The notes under the pieces: model-generated
What the model saw: the letters and a program-made list of their open reading frames with translations, nothing else
Told to the model about the DNA's origin: nothing
Database searches by the model: none
Origin: Amphibalanus amphitrite
Taxonomy: Eukaryota; Arthropoda; Thecostraca; Balanomorpha; Balanidae
Assembly (NCBI RefSeq): GCF_019059575.1
Contig: NW_024881865.1
Coordinates: forward strand, 124,001-188,000
Direction: 5' to 3'
DNA: 64,000 nt
Translations under genes and position numbers: made by a program
Shown: positions 48,773 to 60,449 of the stretch, piece after piece
Position numbering within the stretch: position 1 is the stretch's first letter
How the letters are laid out: every line of letters starts with the position of its first letter

Positions 48773-49794
48773 GGGGAGAGCGGGGCCAGTTGAAACACGG
48801 GGTCAGATGAAACATGGCTTTATTTTCAACAATATGCAACATATGGCGTTGCCGACACCACTGCGCATCCGCGCTCGACCACTTCCTTTGTCAACGGCGT
48901 TTGGGCGGCAAACGGACGGTAATTTTGATTTGACACTTGTTTTTGTGTTTTTGAGGGGCGTTTGGGAGAAATCGTTTTTATGAATATTTTGTGATATCTC
49001 ATATACCTTTGTTTGCTGAAAGAAGAACTCCTGGCTTCGGAATAACACCTGATTTGGCCCTTCATTCAGCATGATGCCGTCCCTCCAGCTCGTTTGACTT
49101 GTGCTTTACGGCGCGTGCGAGATGGCGGGAGCGGATGGGGTCAATTGAAACGCTTCTCTGAGGGTCAGTTGAAACAGGGCCACAGGCCGTTTCAATGGAC
49201 CCCGGTGACCTTTGCAATGGTTATTGTTCAGGGGCTGTAGACATTAAAGAAAATAGTCCACATTTGAAATGAGCTTTTATACTGAAATAGTAGTTTAATA
49301 GAGCTCAATTTTTGACCCACTTTTCTCCAGCCTTTTGCTTGAAAGCACACTATAGCCTGAGATATTTCTCATTTTTCTCATCCGCCCATTTTACCATAGT
49401 CTATATACTTTATGTCACCTATTATGAGGAACTTTGCACTTTTAGCTTTCCAACGACCTATTGAATGTAGCATTTGGAAAAGTAAACCGGACAAAATATC
49501 TCCTTAAGAAAGTGGCCTTAAAGAGGAAAACATCCCATTGTTAAGGATAGGTGCAATTGACCCCATCGGCTGGTTCAATTGACCCTCGCATCGGGGTCAT
49601 TTGAAACGGGCGTAGAGCTGTTTTATAAGCATGCGTTTGGCAGCAAAATATGTTTGAAACATAATTTTACATATCTTAAAATAAAGCCAAAAGAGCATAT
49701 TTTTTCATGGCATTGTGCATTTTTCGATATGACAACTAGATCTCGCTGTGCATGTCAATATATAAAAAGTGGTTCAACTGGCCCCGCTCTCCCC
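48773..49794. mobile_element. TA-flanked TIR element (Tc1/mariner-like MITE), nested
   Basis: The 22-bp inverted ends beginning GGGGAGAGCGGGGCCAGTTG (48773, 49794) are perfect and flanked by TA on both sides. The interior repeats gggtcaRttgaaac-like motifs several times in both orientations (about 49138, 49163, 49187, 49550-49605), which look like subterminal transposase-binding sites. No transposase frame is evident at 1022 bp. It interrupts the minisatellite of the host element. Confidence 0.75.
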
Positions 49795-51326
49795 TACAAT
49801 GTTGAACTTCAACCAAGATTCGACAAAGCACAACCAAATATCAACGTGATATCAACGTTGAATCAATGTTGAATTCGTGTTGAAGCACCAATATTGACAA
49901 TCAACCTGATTTCAACATATCTCAATGTTGTATCAATGTTGTGTGCTACTAGGGCATAGCGATGTACAAATCGGTAGCTACTTGGTGACATCCGACATCT
50001 CATTATCGCATTATCTGCAACGCCATAGGCTTTAAATACAGGTGAATATTTCCTAACCTTATGTCAGTTATATGCCATCTGCCCGTCATATGCAGCTTAT
50101 ATAAATAAATAAAAAAATATCAGCGAACATATCAGCATTGTAGAAGCAATGCGCATTGAGCATTTATGACTCCTTAGTCATCATGTCGCTCTCTGGGCAC
50201 TGTCAGCCAAGACGCTACGCACAACTCCGCCGGCTTTCGGCACCGCTCGACCGTCGCCCGTCCCCGCTCCCCGCCACAGCGAGAGTGACCGCGCGCCGGC
50301 CCGAAACCGCCGCAGGCCAAGACCACAGAGGCGGGGCTTAGCTGTGACGTCATAACGTATCACAGACTGACTGGTGATAGCCTCTACACACCGGATGAAA
50401 ATCTTGCTCGAAATTTAACATTACGAGTCAATGACAAGTGCCTGAAATATTGAAATGGCGATAAAATATCTAAATTGTAAAAGTTTCGGCCTGTCTTGAA
50501 ACGGCCATGTCCTGAGCTTGATTGAAATTCCTTCACGCATTTAAAAGTAATCGCGAAAAATTAGGGTCTCAAGGGGTCTGGCGTTAACAGTAAATCTAGT
50601 AGAGATGATGGTGGGAAACTAGGCTTTTAAGGAGGGAAGGGAGTCGGTGACGGTCAGGGGCACTACAAGTAGAGCAGTCATAAGCTGGTGACAGGGCTGA
50701 CATACCATGTTTTGATAGCATGACTGAAACAGACTTTTTGGGTAGCCAGGAAATCGCATGCGAGAGCCTATTGAAATTCTTACATCGGCCTTTATATGCA
50801 CCAGTCGTATACAGGTGCGGGATTTGGCATACGATTTCCAGACAATCGAAAGACTGTTTGGAGCCAACGAAGGAAGGAATGAGTGAGTACCTACTAAGTT
50901 GAAGGCATTAATTTGGTTCAAAATGATGATGCAGATAACTTAGTTATTTAAATCTAAATATCTTATGACGAGAGTGATTGGCATTTTTGGTATGCAGTGT
51001 TATTCATTGAAAACAGGTTGGAGCGTTTAAGTCTTTAATTTAGTGGTCGCCGCTTACTAATCATGCGGCATACACGCCGCACATAACCGCCAATGCCGCA
51101 ACACAGCTTAGATTTCGAAGTAAGCATTTAGTCTCACCCCTATTGACCAATGAAAATCTAGAATATATCTGCTAGAAACAAAGGTACACTTACCATTGGT
51201 CGTAGTTTGAGAATCAATGACATCAAATAAAGCTGAAACGTTAAATATTGAACAATTGGTGCGCCACAATTCGCAGCATTATTGGCATTATGAAAAAAGA
51301 GTCATTTTTAGTGAGAAAGGGCGAGG

Positions 51327-51863
51327 CTTATATCTCAGCAACCACTTGACCGATTTGCACGCGGTAATTTTTGTAGGGTAGCTTCATTCCTTCTACCAAG
51401 TATTGGACTATTCCCGATGCATGTGGGTGACCCCTTATGCACGTGCCACGTGCAAAACGAAGAGGTGTCAGTTTTGTAATTGTTGCAATATCTCGGTAAC
51501 TACTTGGCCGATTGCGCTGAAAGTTGGCATGTAGGTAGGCACCCACTAGGCACTGCATATACATGTGCCAGAGTTGGGGTGCTGCTGCACGTGCGCACGT
51601 GCAGGGGTCGTTTCCAGATCTCGGGAACGGCTGGACCGATTGCGCTCAAATTTGGTACACGGTTAGGGACCGGTTAGTAGGGTGCCGTGCACAAGTCAGT
51701 TGGGACCCATTTTGCACGTGCGCACGTGCAGGGTGCCGCTTCCAGATCTCGAGAACGGCCGGGCCAATTGTGCCCAAATTTGGCACATCGCTAGAGACCA
51801 GTTAGTAGGGTGCCGTGCACAAGTCAGTTGGAGGTACCCCCTCGCAATTTCGCACGTGCAAGG
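51327..51863. repeat. ~125-bp tandem repeat with CACGTG cores, four units
   Basis: Four diverged units start near 51327, 51485, 51607 and 51734. Each holds a conserved atctcRgNaacNRcttgRccgattgcg-like block and ends in gcacgtgcgcacgtgc or a variant. Units 2-4 are closest. The palindromic CACGTG E-box therefore recurs in pairs. No open frame of note. Confidence 0.75.
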
Positions 51864-51889
51864 CCCACCCTCTCGCTCGCTCCGTTAGT

Positions 51890-52939
51890 CGCCCCAAAAG
51901 GCGTTATACTGGTCTGCATACCAGTATGTTTATGTCGTTTATGTCTGGGTGCTTTCCTCCTTTTGCACAATGCATCCTCTAACAACTGAAGAAATTCCTA
52001 AAACATTCACCTATGCCTGTCATATTTAGTGCACGCAAATTTGTTATTATCACTTACTCAAGCAGGTAGCATAGGTAGGTAGGCTATGCCAGATTTGTGA
52101 TTTTTGCTATAATGCAACATATTTTATTGAATTACCTATGCTAGAACGAGAACCCGATCTTAGATTGCCTGCTTCCAGAGAGATGTTACACACTTATGAG
52201 CCCATCAAGGTTATGCTTTGTATTTTGGAATGCAGGAATTACCTACTCAGAAAGTTGCACAATACCTATTACTAGGTACCCTGCCTTCTGGGTTGGGATA
52301 CTTGGTACCTACACTGCAGCTAACAGTGCACACCTTAAGCACTCTGTGCAGTGGGTCAGGGTGGCCGGTGGGATCAGGATTGGAGTCTGAAAATCAATAT
52401 GTGCATGATATGCCTCCAGCTTACACATTCCACTTCCAGTCTCCACATGTTTTGCTATCTTTCTCGTACCACCACAGGGAGGGCAAGCTGTATTCTGTAA
52501 CAGTACCTACATTCAGAAGACTCATTGCTGAGTACCTACTTCAGGAGATTATTTGAACCCATAGAAATGTTACCTCACCTTTTCTTGGAAGCTGTGGTCA
52601 TGTCACTGCTGCTGTGCTGGTGTTTGAAGTGGGACATATTAAAATTTATCACATCACATACCCCTACTAACTAGTATGCACCCAAGTATATGTTTTGCCA
52701 ATCCTTTGTAGTAAATAGGTATTGATATTTTCAACATACACTTTCCCTCAGGTTTTTCAATTTAAATATTTTTGCAGACTGTCTACTTACAGTACATTCA
52801 ACTAGTGAGTACTGATAATCACAAGCAGTGAGCATCCAGCAAGCCACTCACAGCAGTGATCAGAACATCAGCAGCAGCCAGCACTGGTCGGAAGTCGCTC
52901 AGCAGTCAGCACAGCAATAGCCAGCTCCGCAGGACAGTC
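51890..52939. promoter_or_regulatory. MED7 upstream region
   Basis: AT-rich noncoding sequence holding the MED7 promoter and 5' UTR. The last 90 bases are CAG-rich (cagcagccagcac, gtcagcacagcaa). TATA and Inr elements cannot be placed with confidence. Confidence 0.35.
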
Positions 52940-54321
52940 ATGTCGGGCGCGGGACCGCCGATGGCAGGCGGGGAGGCGGCCGTGGCTAGCTCACTGCCGC
53001 TGCCCTCCGCCAAAACGTACGGCCTCTATACGGACGAGAATGTGCGCCGAGGCCTGGCGCCGCCGCCGCCGCCCGTGCCGCCCACCAGCGACACCTACTC
53101 CATGTTCGGCAACGCCTTCTGCATGGACGACCCCATCATCCAGCCCCTGGAGGCACAGGTGAGTGGCCGAACGGCACCTCAGCAGTGACAACGTACTTTG
53201 ATGCCACTCGTGAACTTCATTATGCTTGATTATCGTTATTTAGATATCTCTCGATCTTCGTAATCCAGTTCGTCAACTTCTTGGCATCAGCGTAGCAAGT
53301 GATTTTCTAGGAATAATTTAAGCTCAGTTTACTGGGGATACATCCGTCTAGTTTCGTGGCGTAATGTTATGTGGGTTTGGCTAGTTTTGCGCATTGAAAC
53401 TTCGTTGTATTTCAGGGCATCAAGCGATTGTATCCGATCAACTTTGACCACCGAAAGGAGTTGAAGAAGCTGAACCACTCGGTTCTCGCCAACTTCCTGG
53501 ACCTGCTGGAGATCCTGATCCGGTGCCCCGACTCCAGCAAACGTATCGAGAAGATTGACGACATCAAGCTACTGTTCATCCACATGCACCACTTGATCAA
53601 CGAGTTCCGACCACATCAGGCGCGGGAGGCACTGCGAGTCACCATGGAGCTGCAAAAACGGAATAGGCTGGAGATCGCTGACCGCTTCGAGGTGAGATGA
53701 TCGACGTATTAGTAGCGGTGTACTTCTAAATGAATAAGTAGAATAGGTAGTAAAATAAGTTTTATACCAGCCGTGAAATTAGTCAAATTGTTGCTTTTGC
53801 TAAGAACTGCTTTGAAATTACGGGCTGGGCAACTTCTTGAGCTTGGTTGAGCCAGTGCCAAGACCATACTATTACTTAGGTAAGCGACTGAGGCAACGGA
53901 GGCAGCTGCGGGACTTTGTACGACAGATATAATTTTTTCAATTGTTAGTTCAGTGTTCTGGGTTTCCTTTTCTACCTAGCCTTTCAAGCATCGGTGTTGC
54001 TTTGCTGTACCGACTACCGAGACCTCGCGGTGATGGCTGGCAGTCGTTTCATCACGGTCTATTTATACTCCGTTTATAACACCAGCCCTGTTCATGACCT
54101 GTCTTCCCTTCTATTCCATTCTCTTCCAGCTGCACCTGGAGAAGGTGATGGAGACGGTGAACGGCGCGCTGTCGGCTCTATCCTCCCGGGAGGAGTTCGA
54201 CTCGAAACTCCTAGTACCGACCGAGGTAACCCCGCGGCCGGCCGACGATCCCGAACAGCCCCCGACCGACCGGCTCACCGAGCTGGACGCCCTCATGTGT
54301 CATGTGATGGATACGAGCTGA
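52940..54321 (+). CDS. MED7: Mediator complex subunit 7
   Basis: Exons 52940-53158, 53416-53691 and 54130-54321 join in phase 0 to give 228 residues, the usual MED7 length. MED7 is a subunit of the Mediator middle module, pairing with MED21 and MED31 and linking transcription factors to RNA polymerase II in the nucleus. The N-terminal block has [19 protein letters not shown] and [19 protein letters not shown], the hallmark segment of the family. The second exon carries [21 protein letters not shown] and [14 protein letters not shown], the helical part. The start at 52940 is chosen because MSGAGPP precedes the conserved block; an in-frame ATG at 52856 would add 28 unconserved residues. Neighbour MFAP1 is convergent. 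Intact. Confidence 0.96.
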
Positions 54322-56098
54322 GGGCCGTGGAGGGGTGAGGGTGGAGGTGAGGGGCCGCCCGCGGACACTCAGTGCTGTGCGTACGGGGTGGACACAGACT
54401 GTCAGGAAATGGATGATTGTCGGGACGATGTCACGGCGGATTGTATCGTCATGGGAAGGATGGCATGAATCGGGGACGGTCTGACGCCTTCAACACGCGA
54501 TGGACCTGTGAGTGAAGTGAGAAAAGTAAGCATGATTATGCCTATGGGCTCTCCGCGTTCCGAGGTACAGGCGAGTGTTTACGGAGGTCATTATTGTTTA
54601 TGGCCGGTAGCACTGCACGACAGCTGTGCGATTCACCTACCGCTTCTATTGTAAAATGTGCGATGGATGTTGAGCGATTGCCAGCACCGCAAAGAGCTGC
54701 GGAGGCAATGTAGGCGCTGTGCAGACGGTGGACGCATGAGTGAACAGCAGAGATTTAGTGCTTCTCATCAGAATATCTGCTGCACGGTCGGAGATACTTG
54801 TGTGCGAGTGGCGTATCTGTTTGTGTACGCTTGTTTTGTTTCATTGAATCTTGAGTTAGAAATGTGTAGATCAGTGAAGATGTAGAATATAGCGGTACAA
54901 TCCGTGAGAACATTTCATAGCTGTTCCCGTGCTCCGCCCGCGTTGCGTCTTGCGATAGTACAATTGCGCGAAACGCAAAATGCAATGACATCTGCAAATA
55001 AAACTCAGTAAATGCTGTACACTTATGATCAAACCATGGGAATGCACGTAATACAGAATCGCCATTAACGTCCGAGACCGTGAAGGAATACTACTGGATG
55101 CCATGTCTCGCAAAGAGCTACATACATAGTGTCGGGATTTGGCGTTGTGTCGAATGTCGATGAAATTACAGTTAAGCCCATTGCCCAATCTGGCAGCGAC
55201 ACTGTGGACTAACCGAAGTTATCGTTATCGCTTCATCGATGATCGTTTCCGTATTTATGCGCTGAAGGACATTCAAGTTGGTCGGTGACCAAACTTTTCG
55301 AACTCGTTCTGACAGAAGTAGAATCAAAAGCACTCTTCTGACAGAAGTAGAATCAAAAGCACTCTTCAGTCCTGTTATGTTTTGTTGGTTTTGTTGCACA
55401 ATGGCATAGCACAGTCACAGTCCACGACACAAGCCGTCCTCATTGAGGAAAACACACATCGCAGTCAACAAATGGCATGAAGTGAGCTGGGTGAGAGATG
55501 ACGTTCGTCTAACACCTAGATTGTTTCACTTGTTTACAGAGTCTGAAATACACAACAGGCATACGCACATGCGCAGACAAGCGCAAAAACGGTGACACCC
55601 TCCCTTTCACACTAAAAACACCGCATTTCACTCAGTTCACTAATTCGAACATCACCCATTCAGTGCACGACATTCGTATCGACCGGTCTCGAATTTCCAG
55701 CTAAAGAATTCCCGTGTTCATCATCCTTCACGGTGCCAACGCAGGTGTCTCCGCCGCGAGCCAGCTCCTATTTTCAAACCGTCCTCGCGTTACTGACACC
55801 TGCACGGACACTTATGATGCCAAGGAGGTTTAATGTGTCACGAATCACTGACTCGACAGCATCGTGGCAATATTCACTCGAGCTTTGTACCGTGATCGTA
55901 GTCACGGTGCAATCGATGCGGAGTTCATGGCCATGCCTCCAATTCAGCCCCGTTTGGCGGCCGCCAGACGACAGGACTCCTTGGCCGCGCGGGCCGTCGT
56001 CTGCGGCCTGAGATCAGCCGCTCCGCCCTGAACGCACCACTGACACCGCCATCGACCGGACGCTGTCCTCAGCTACCCTCTCCTCCGGCGCGCGACCC
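54322..56098. other. Convergent intergenic region MED7/MFAP1
   Basis: Presumed 3' UTRs of two convergent genes. A plus-strand AATAAA at 54997-55002 suits MED7. A 24-base direct duplication (ctgacagaagtagaatcaaaagca) lies at about 55307-55360. I see no additional gene. Confidence 0.5.
54997..55002 (+). terminator. Candidate MED7 polyadenylation signal
   Basis: A canonical AATAAA about 680 bp after the MED7 stop codon, in the expected direction. No earlier plus-strand AATAAA was seen in that stretch. Confidence 0.45.
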
Positions 56099-59000
56099 TC
56101 AGGGCTTCCTCTTCTTCTTGAGGGTGGGCTTCTCGAAGACCTGTTTGACGCCGCCGGCCTGGACGTTGAAGAACTTTGCGTTCTGCGCCGTCTCCATGGC
56201 CCAGGCCGAGTCGAACGATGTCGTGTCCTGCTCCACCAGATGTGTGTACTTGGTCCGGCCGCTGCGGCCGAAATTCTTGACCTGCGGGGTAGAGTGTGGT
56301 GTCAATGACAGTTTTAACGTAACTGCCACACAAACGGGTTCTCCGTTTAACTTACGCTTCAAACAATTACGCTTATGCATGATACAATGTGAACATCTGA
56401 GCATCAGCATGTCTTTAGTAGGACGGTACGGCAGATACATGCAATCTTTCTATGCTACGAAAAAAAAATATTTGAATTGCTTGCCTCAAACATTGACAGC
56501 TCCTACCGCCCCCGACCTGCACCAGCTCTTTCCTCTCACCTGCATGACTTTGGGGAGCACCGTCTTGTCGAAGCGGTCTTCCAGCGTCGATCCGGAGAAG
56601 TCCCGACGGTACACGCCCTCCTCCTTGTCCATGAAGAAGGCGCCGCGGTGATAGTACTTTTGGAGGAACTTGTACTTGCCCTTGGCCGCCTTGTTGGTGA
56701 TTTGTTTGGGGTTGTTGCGCAGCTCGGCTCGCCGCTCCTCCTCGGTCATATTCCGCAGCCGCTCCAGTTCCAGACGATCCTTCTCCAGTCTGCCGGGAAG
56801 GTAAAATACGTCCGTTCAGAACATACAGGCTTCCGTTCTTGGTCTACTCTATGACCTAGTTCAAGCAACGGAAAGGTAAGAAATGAATGTAGTGACAAAT
56901 GCTCATATCATTGGCAAAAAGTACCGCAAGAAAATGCAAGTTAACTCGTTGAGTAACGCGATTAATGTAACTGTATAGTGTAAGCACTACTTAAAAGCGC
57001 AAACAGCACCCAGAGAGTGTTCACCACCCACCGTGAACCCCACCACCCGGCTCCCTCCCGTTTGATATAATACTGACGCCTCTCGCTCCTCCTTGTCTCG
57101 TTTGATGCGCTTCAGCTCTCGGAGCTTCCACAGCTCGTAGTCGGCCTCGTCGTTGCCGTCGTCGGTGTCGATGGCGTTCGACGGGTCCTCCTCCGTGGCA
57201 ACCTGTTGCGACTTGCGGATGTCTGACTCCACCATCTGGGGAGCAGATAGCGGATGTTACCGCGACAGTCGATGGGAATTGCCCGAAACCCGTGATCGCC
57301 TCGGAAAAGTAACCCAAATAGATGCTAACTGCCATTACAGTATCGTCTTTCGAGAGTCATACCAAGTACGTAACAAAACACATGTAAAGCAATAGGACGC
57401 ATGGAAGTAAATACCTGACTTGTTTATAAATCAGTTCAATGTGTGCCATCACGTTACACGCCGAAATGCAACACTGAACACAAGTTACGACTTCGGATCG
57501 TGGAACTTCAATGCTGGACCACTGTTAATTCAAACCACGGTCGTTATCGACAAAGAAGTATTGCCAGAGTCGGAGCCACCTAATTAATCGTCTCTGTGAA
57601 AGTCTGACCTTCAGCGTGTCTCGGCGCCGCTCCTCCGCCATTTTCCGGGCCTCAATCTCTGCCTGTTTCTGCTTCAGCGCCTGTTTCTCCTTCTCCTGTA
57701 CTGTGATCCGGTCCTGAGAGCGCAGGGTAAAACGTCAGATGCGCTGCCACAAGATAGAAACCTTTTTATATGACTCAGCATCCCACGCAATGGGGGACAT
57801 CGATAACTTACCACCAGGTGCAACGGTAAACAAGCAAGTATTTAATACAATAGTCAAAATCCCGATAGATTTACTCAAAAACTACTGAATGTATATGTAA
57901 CTGCAGAGCAGCGATAGCTTGGGATCAACATATTCCGCAGTTTTATCAAACCCGGGTCATGACTGATCGTCGATCTCACGCACCTGTTTCCGAACGAAGA
58001 CGGGTTTGAGCCGCGGTCCCGTCTCCTCCTCTGAGTCCGTGTATTCCTCGTACTCGGAGCTGTCCTCTTCCTCCTCCTGTTCGTCCTCGGATTTCTTCTC
58101 CTCCTCCACTTCCATCAGCTCCTGCCGCAGGTAGCGAGCAACGTGGTTACGGTACGAGTAGACAGTGTAGCGGCCGGTTGCGATGAGTTTGGTGGTGCAA
58201 CAATCACAGTTGACTTATCGACACTTTTTTTAAACCCCACATTTGTTCTCCCGTGGAGTTCAGACAAGCTGTTTAGAAACCTTCAAAAAAGGTACAGTCA
58301 CTCAATTTTTCTCAAGTTTGTCTGTCTTGGCAGATCAAGCAATGCCAGAGCAAGCTTACGAACACACAAATTTGATCAGGATCGGACGATTGGACACTTC
58401 TTAAAAGAGATCTTTCGTGCTTCCCTGAAATTCACCGGAGAACAGATGTGGGGTTTAAAAAAAGGTGTCGTTATTATCTAGCTAGAGTGAGAGTGATAAC
58501 CAAGCAGAACACAAATTGCCCACTTATAATCTAGGAACGGGAAAACTTAGTAACAAATACAATAAACGAGCTAAATCATATTTCATTTACCTATCTCATG
58601 ACGACAAATAATTAGCGGCTTTATACAAAGAAATGTTACATTTTGCATTGACAAAGAAAAAATAGGTAGGTGTTTAGCATGGAGGCAGATTTAAATTTGA
58701 TTCCTTGAAAAGTACGACGCAACAAACGTAAACAATATGACGTAAATAAATATACAAACCTCTTCCTTCTTGGCTTTGGCCAGGGCCTTTTGCCGGAGCA
58801 TCTCTCGCTTTCTGACGATCTCGTCGTCGTCGAGGTCCTCTTCCTCATCTGAGTCGGACTCCTCGTCCGAGGACACGCGCCGTCGCTGCTGCTCCTCCTC
58901 CATGTCCTCGTCCTCATCGCTCTCCTCCACCAGCTCCGGCGCGTGCACGCTGACAGAAACATAAACGAATGGTAGCTGGGTGCAAAACGCGGCATGGACG

Positions 59001-59669
59001 CAATAGGTGGGAGAATGCCGCCAGAGCGACATATTGATCGTGAATGCGATCATATCGCTTGGATTCGAGTCATTTCCATTGGTGGCACTACAATATGGAA
59101 ACAAGTTAATAGAGAGAAACTACTTATGGTACGTCATTCGACGATGGTAGAGTTGAGGAACGCGTTTTACGCGAGGCCACGTCATCGCGCCATTTACCGA
59201 CGGAAATATTAGTCCTTTATGCACAAAAAAAAAACACATCGACACACTGCCCAGCCTCAGTTCAGGGGTGATGGCCTCAGTTCAGGCCAAAACGACTCTG
59301 GTGTACTACATCCACTCAGCTTTGACTCCCCATCCCGACCGCCCGTTGGGCCCTGACGCGGTACGTACCGTCTGCGCGGCGCCGAGTCACTGGCGTCCGA
59401 CTCTGCCGCGGCATCATCCCCCTCCTCTCGCTCCTTATCCTCCTCCTCCTCCTCTTGCTGCTGTCGCTGCTGCTGGAGCCGCTGCAGTCGGCGCAGACGC
59501 GGGTCCTCTCGCTCCTGTTCGGTGAGCTCCACCTCGTCCGTGGCCGGCGCCTGCTGCTGGGCCACGAACTCGTCCTCAGAGGCATACTCCTCGTCCGAGG
59601 AGGGAGCATAGTCGGGACGCTTTCCGGTGACATAGCGCTGCACCTTCACCTTCTGCATGTACACCTGAC
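56099..59669 (-). CDS. MFAP1: Microfibrillar-associated protein 1 (spliceosomal), 5' end missing
   Basis: Minus-strand exons 59669-59369, 58949-58760, 58121-57984, 57713-57609, 57235-57078, 56789-56540, 56281-56099 join in phase to give 440 residues and a stop. MFAP1 is a nuclear protein of the spliceosomal B complex, needed for pre-mRNA splicing. Visible hallmarks are [20 protein letters not shown] at the start, acidic E/D runs, [59 protein letters not shown] and, at the C-terminus, [20 protein letters not shown]. By comparison with human MFAP1 (439 residues as I recall), about 20-25 N-terminal residues are missing. That exon was not found between 59670 and the LINEs, so it is probably very short or lies beyond them. 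The exon starting 59669 enters in phase 1. Confidence 0.93.
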
Positions 59670-60449
59670 CTGTGAGAGAGAAGGGCCACAGAGCATGCAA
59701 GAGTTAGGTGGATATGGACATGGTGGAATATACAACTTTTACAATAGATAAAAGTGCTGCTTGAGCCCATGAAAGAAGAGTTTGTTGAACACATGTCTGA
59801 GTATTGCCTGTTGAGAATCAAACACTTTGTGAAATAATTTGAAAACAGAAGAACACAAATGCCACCAATGTCATCTTGTTCATTCAATAACTTAGCAGGA
59901 GACATGTTAGTATCTGGATTATGAAATGAGGACAGGTAGATTCTTTAAGGCAAATAAGGCTTTTATGAGCAATGGGAGCACCTTACCAAACACAACAACA
60001 TCTTTATAAAGAAAACAGGCATCCATATCAAAGGCAATAAGCAGGATCACTTTAATATCAGAGTATAGTAAGGGTAGAAGCCTGCTAGATAAGTTCCCCT
60101 GCCCCCTCCCATCAAATTTTTCAATACATCCATTCAAAACAATTTGGCCTTATTTATAAAAAATACAAGTTATCCATAAGTAATGCTATTAGTAAAATAT
60201 TTCATTTGGCTCTGTCTCAAAACAAAAATTCATGACACAAATAACATGATGCATGTGTTTTAATGTTTTCATCACAGCACAATCATTACCTATCTAATTG
60301 CCATTATCTAATTCATGAACCCTCCTAGTTTATTTGACAGATGCTCGTAACCATCTGTTACCACTTTTCCTTCCAGTATAAATGCTAAGTAACACTTGGG
60401 CCATCAAGAAATGAGGATTATAACTCACAAATTAGCTCACGAATAACTC
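59670..60449. other. MFAP1 5' intron, presumed
   Basis: AT-rich sequence with no open frame worth naming. The gene's first exon should lie upstream on the minus strand, but no MFAP1 N-terminal peptide is visible here. Confidence 0.4.

Larger units (their letters stand above)
46703..49954. mobile_element. TIR element with ACAACATTG minisatellite ends
   Basis: The termini CCCTAGTAGCACA (46703-46715) and TGTGCTACTAGGG (49942-49954) are exact inverted copies; the immediate flanks share only CA. Inside both ends lie arrays of caacattg/caatgttg: about 46720-47055 with a ~54-bp higher-order unit, and 48630-48770 plus 49795-49945. The middle is unique noncoding sequence. A TA-flanked element has inserted at 48773-49794. 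Superfamily unassigned. Confidence 0.65.
44134..51160. mobile_element. Large composite inverted-repeat element with nested insertions
   Basis: The left-arm pieces 44134-44157, 44962-45198 and 46135-46420 are reverse complements of right-arm pieces at about 51130-51160, 50905-51128 and 50340-50600. Identity is high in the pieces 44962-45190 and 46137-46320 and lower elsewhere. Later insertions break the left arm at 44158-44961 and 45199-46075, and the spacer at 46703-49954. The uninterrupted right arm shows the empty-site sequence for the left-arm insertions. No transposase or other protein is recognisable. The outer boundary is uncertain. Confidence 0.65.

Noticed and set aside
44134-51160. 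Long terminal inverted repeats as a Polinton
   Set aside because: No polymerase, integrase, capsid or packaging ATPase fragment is visible; the length comes from nested small elements.
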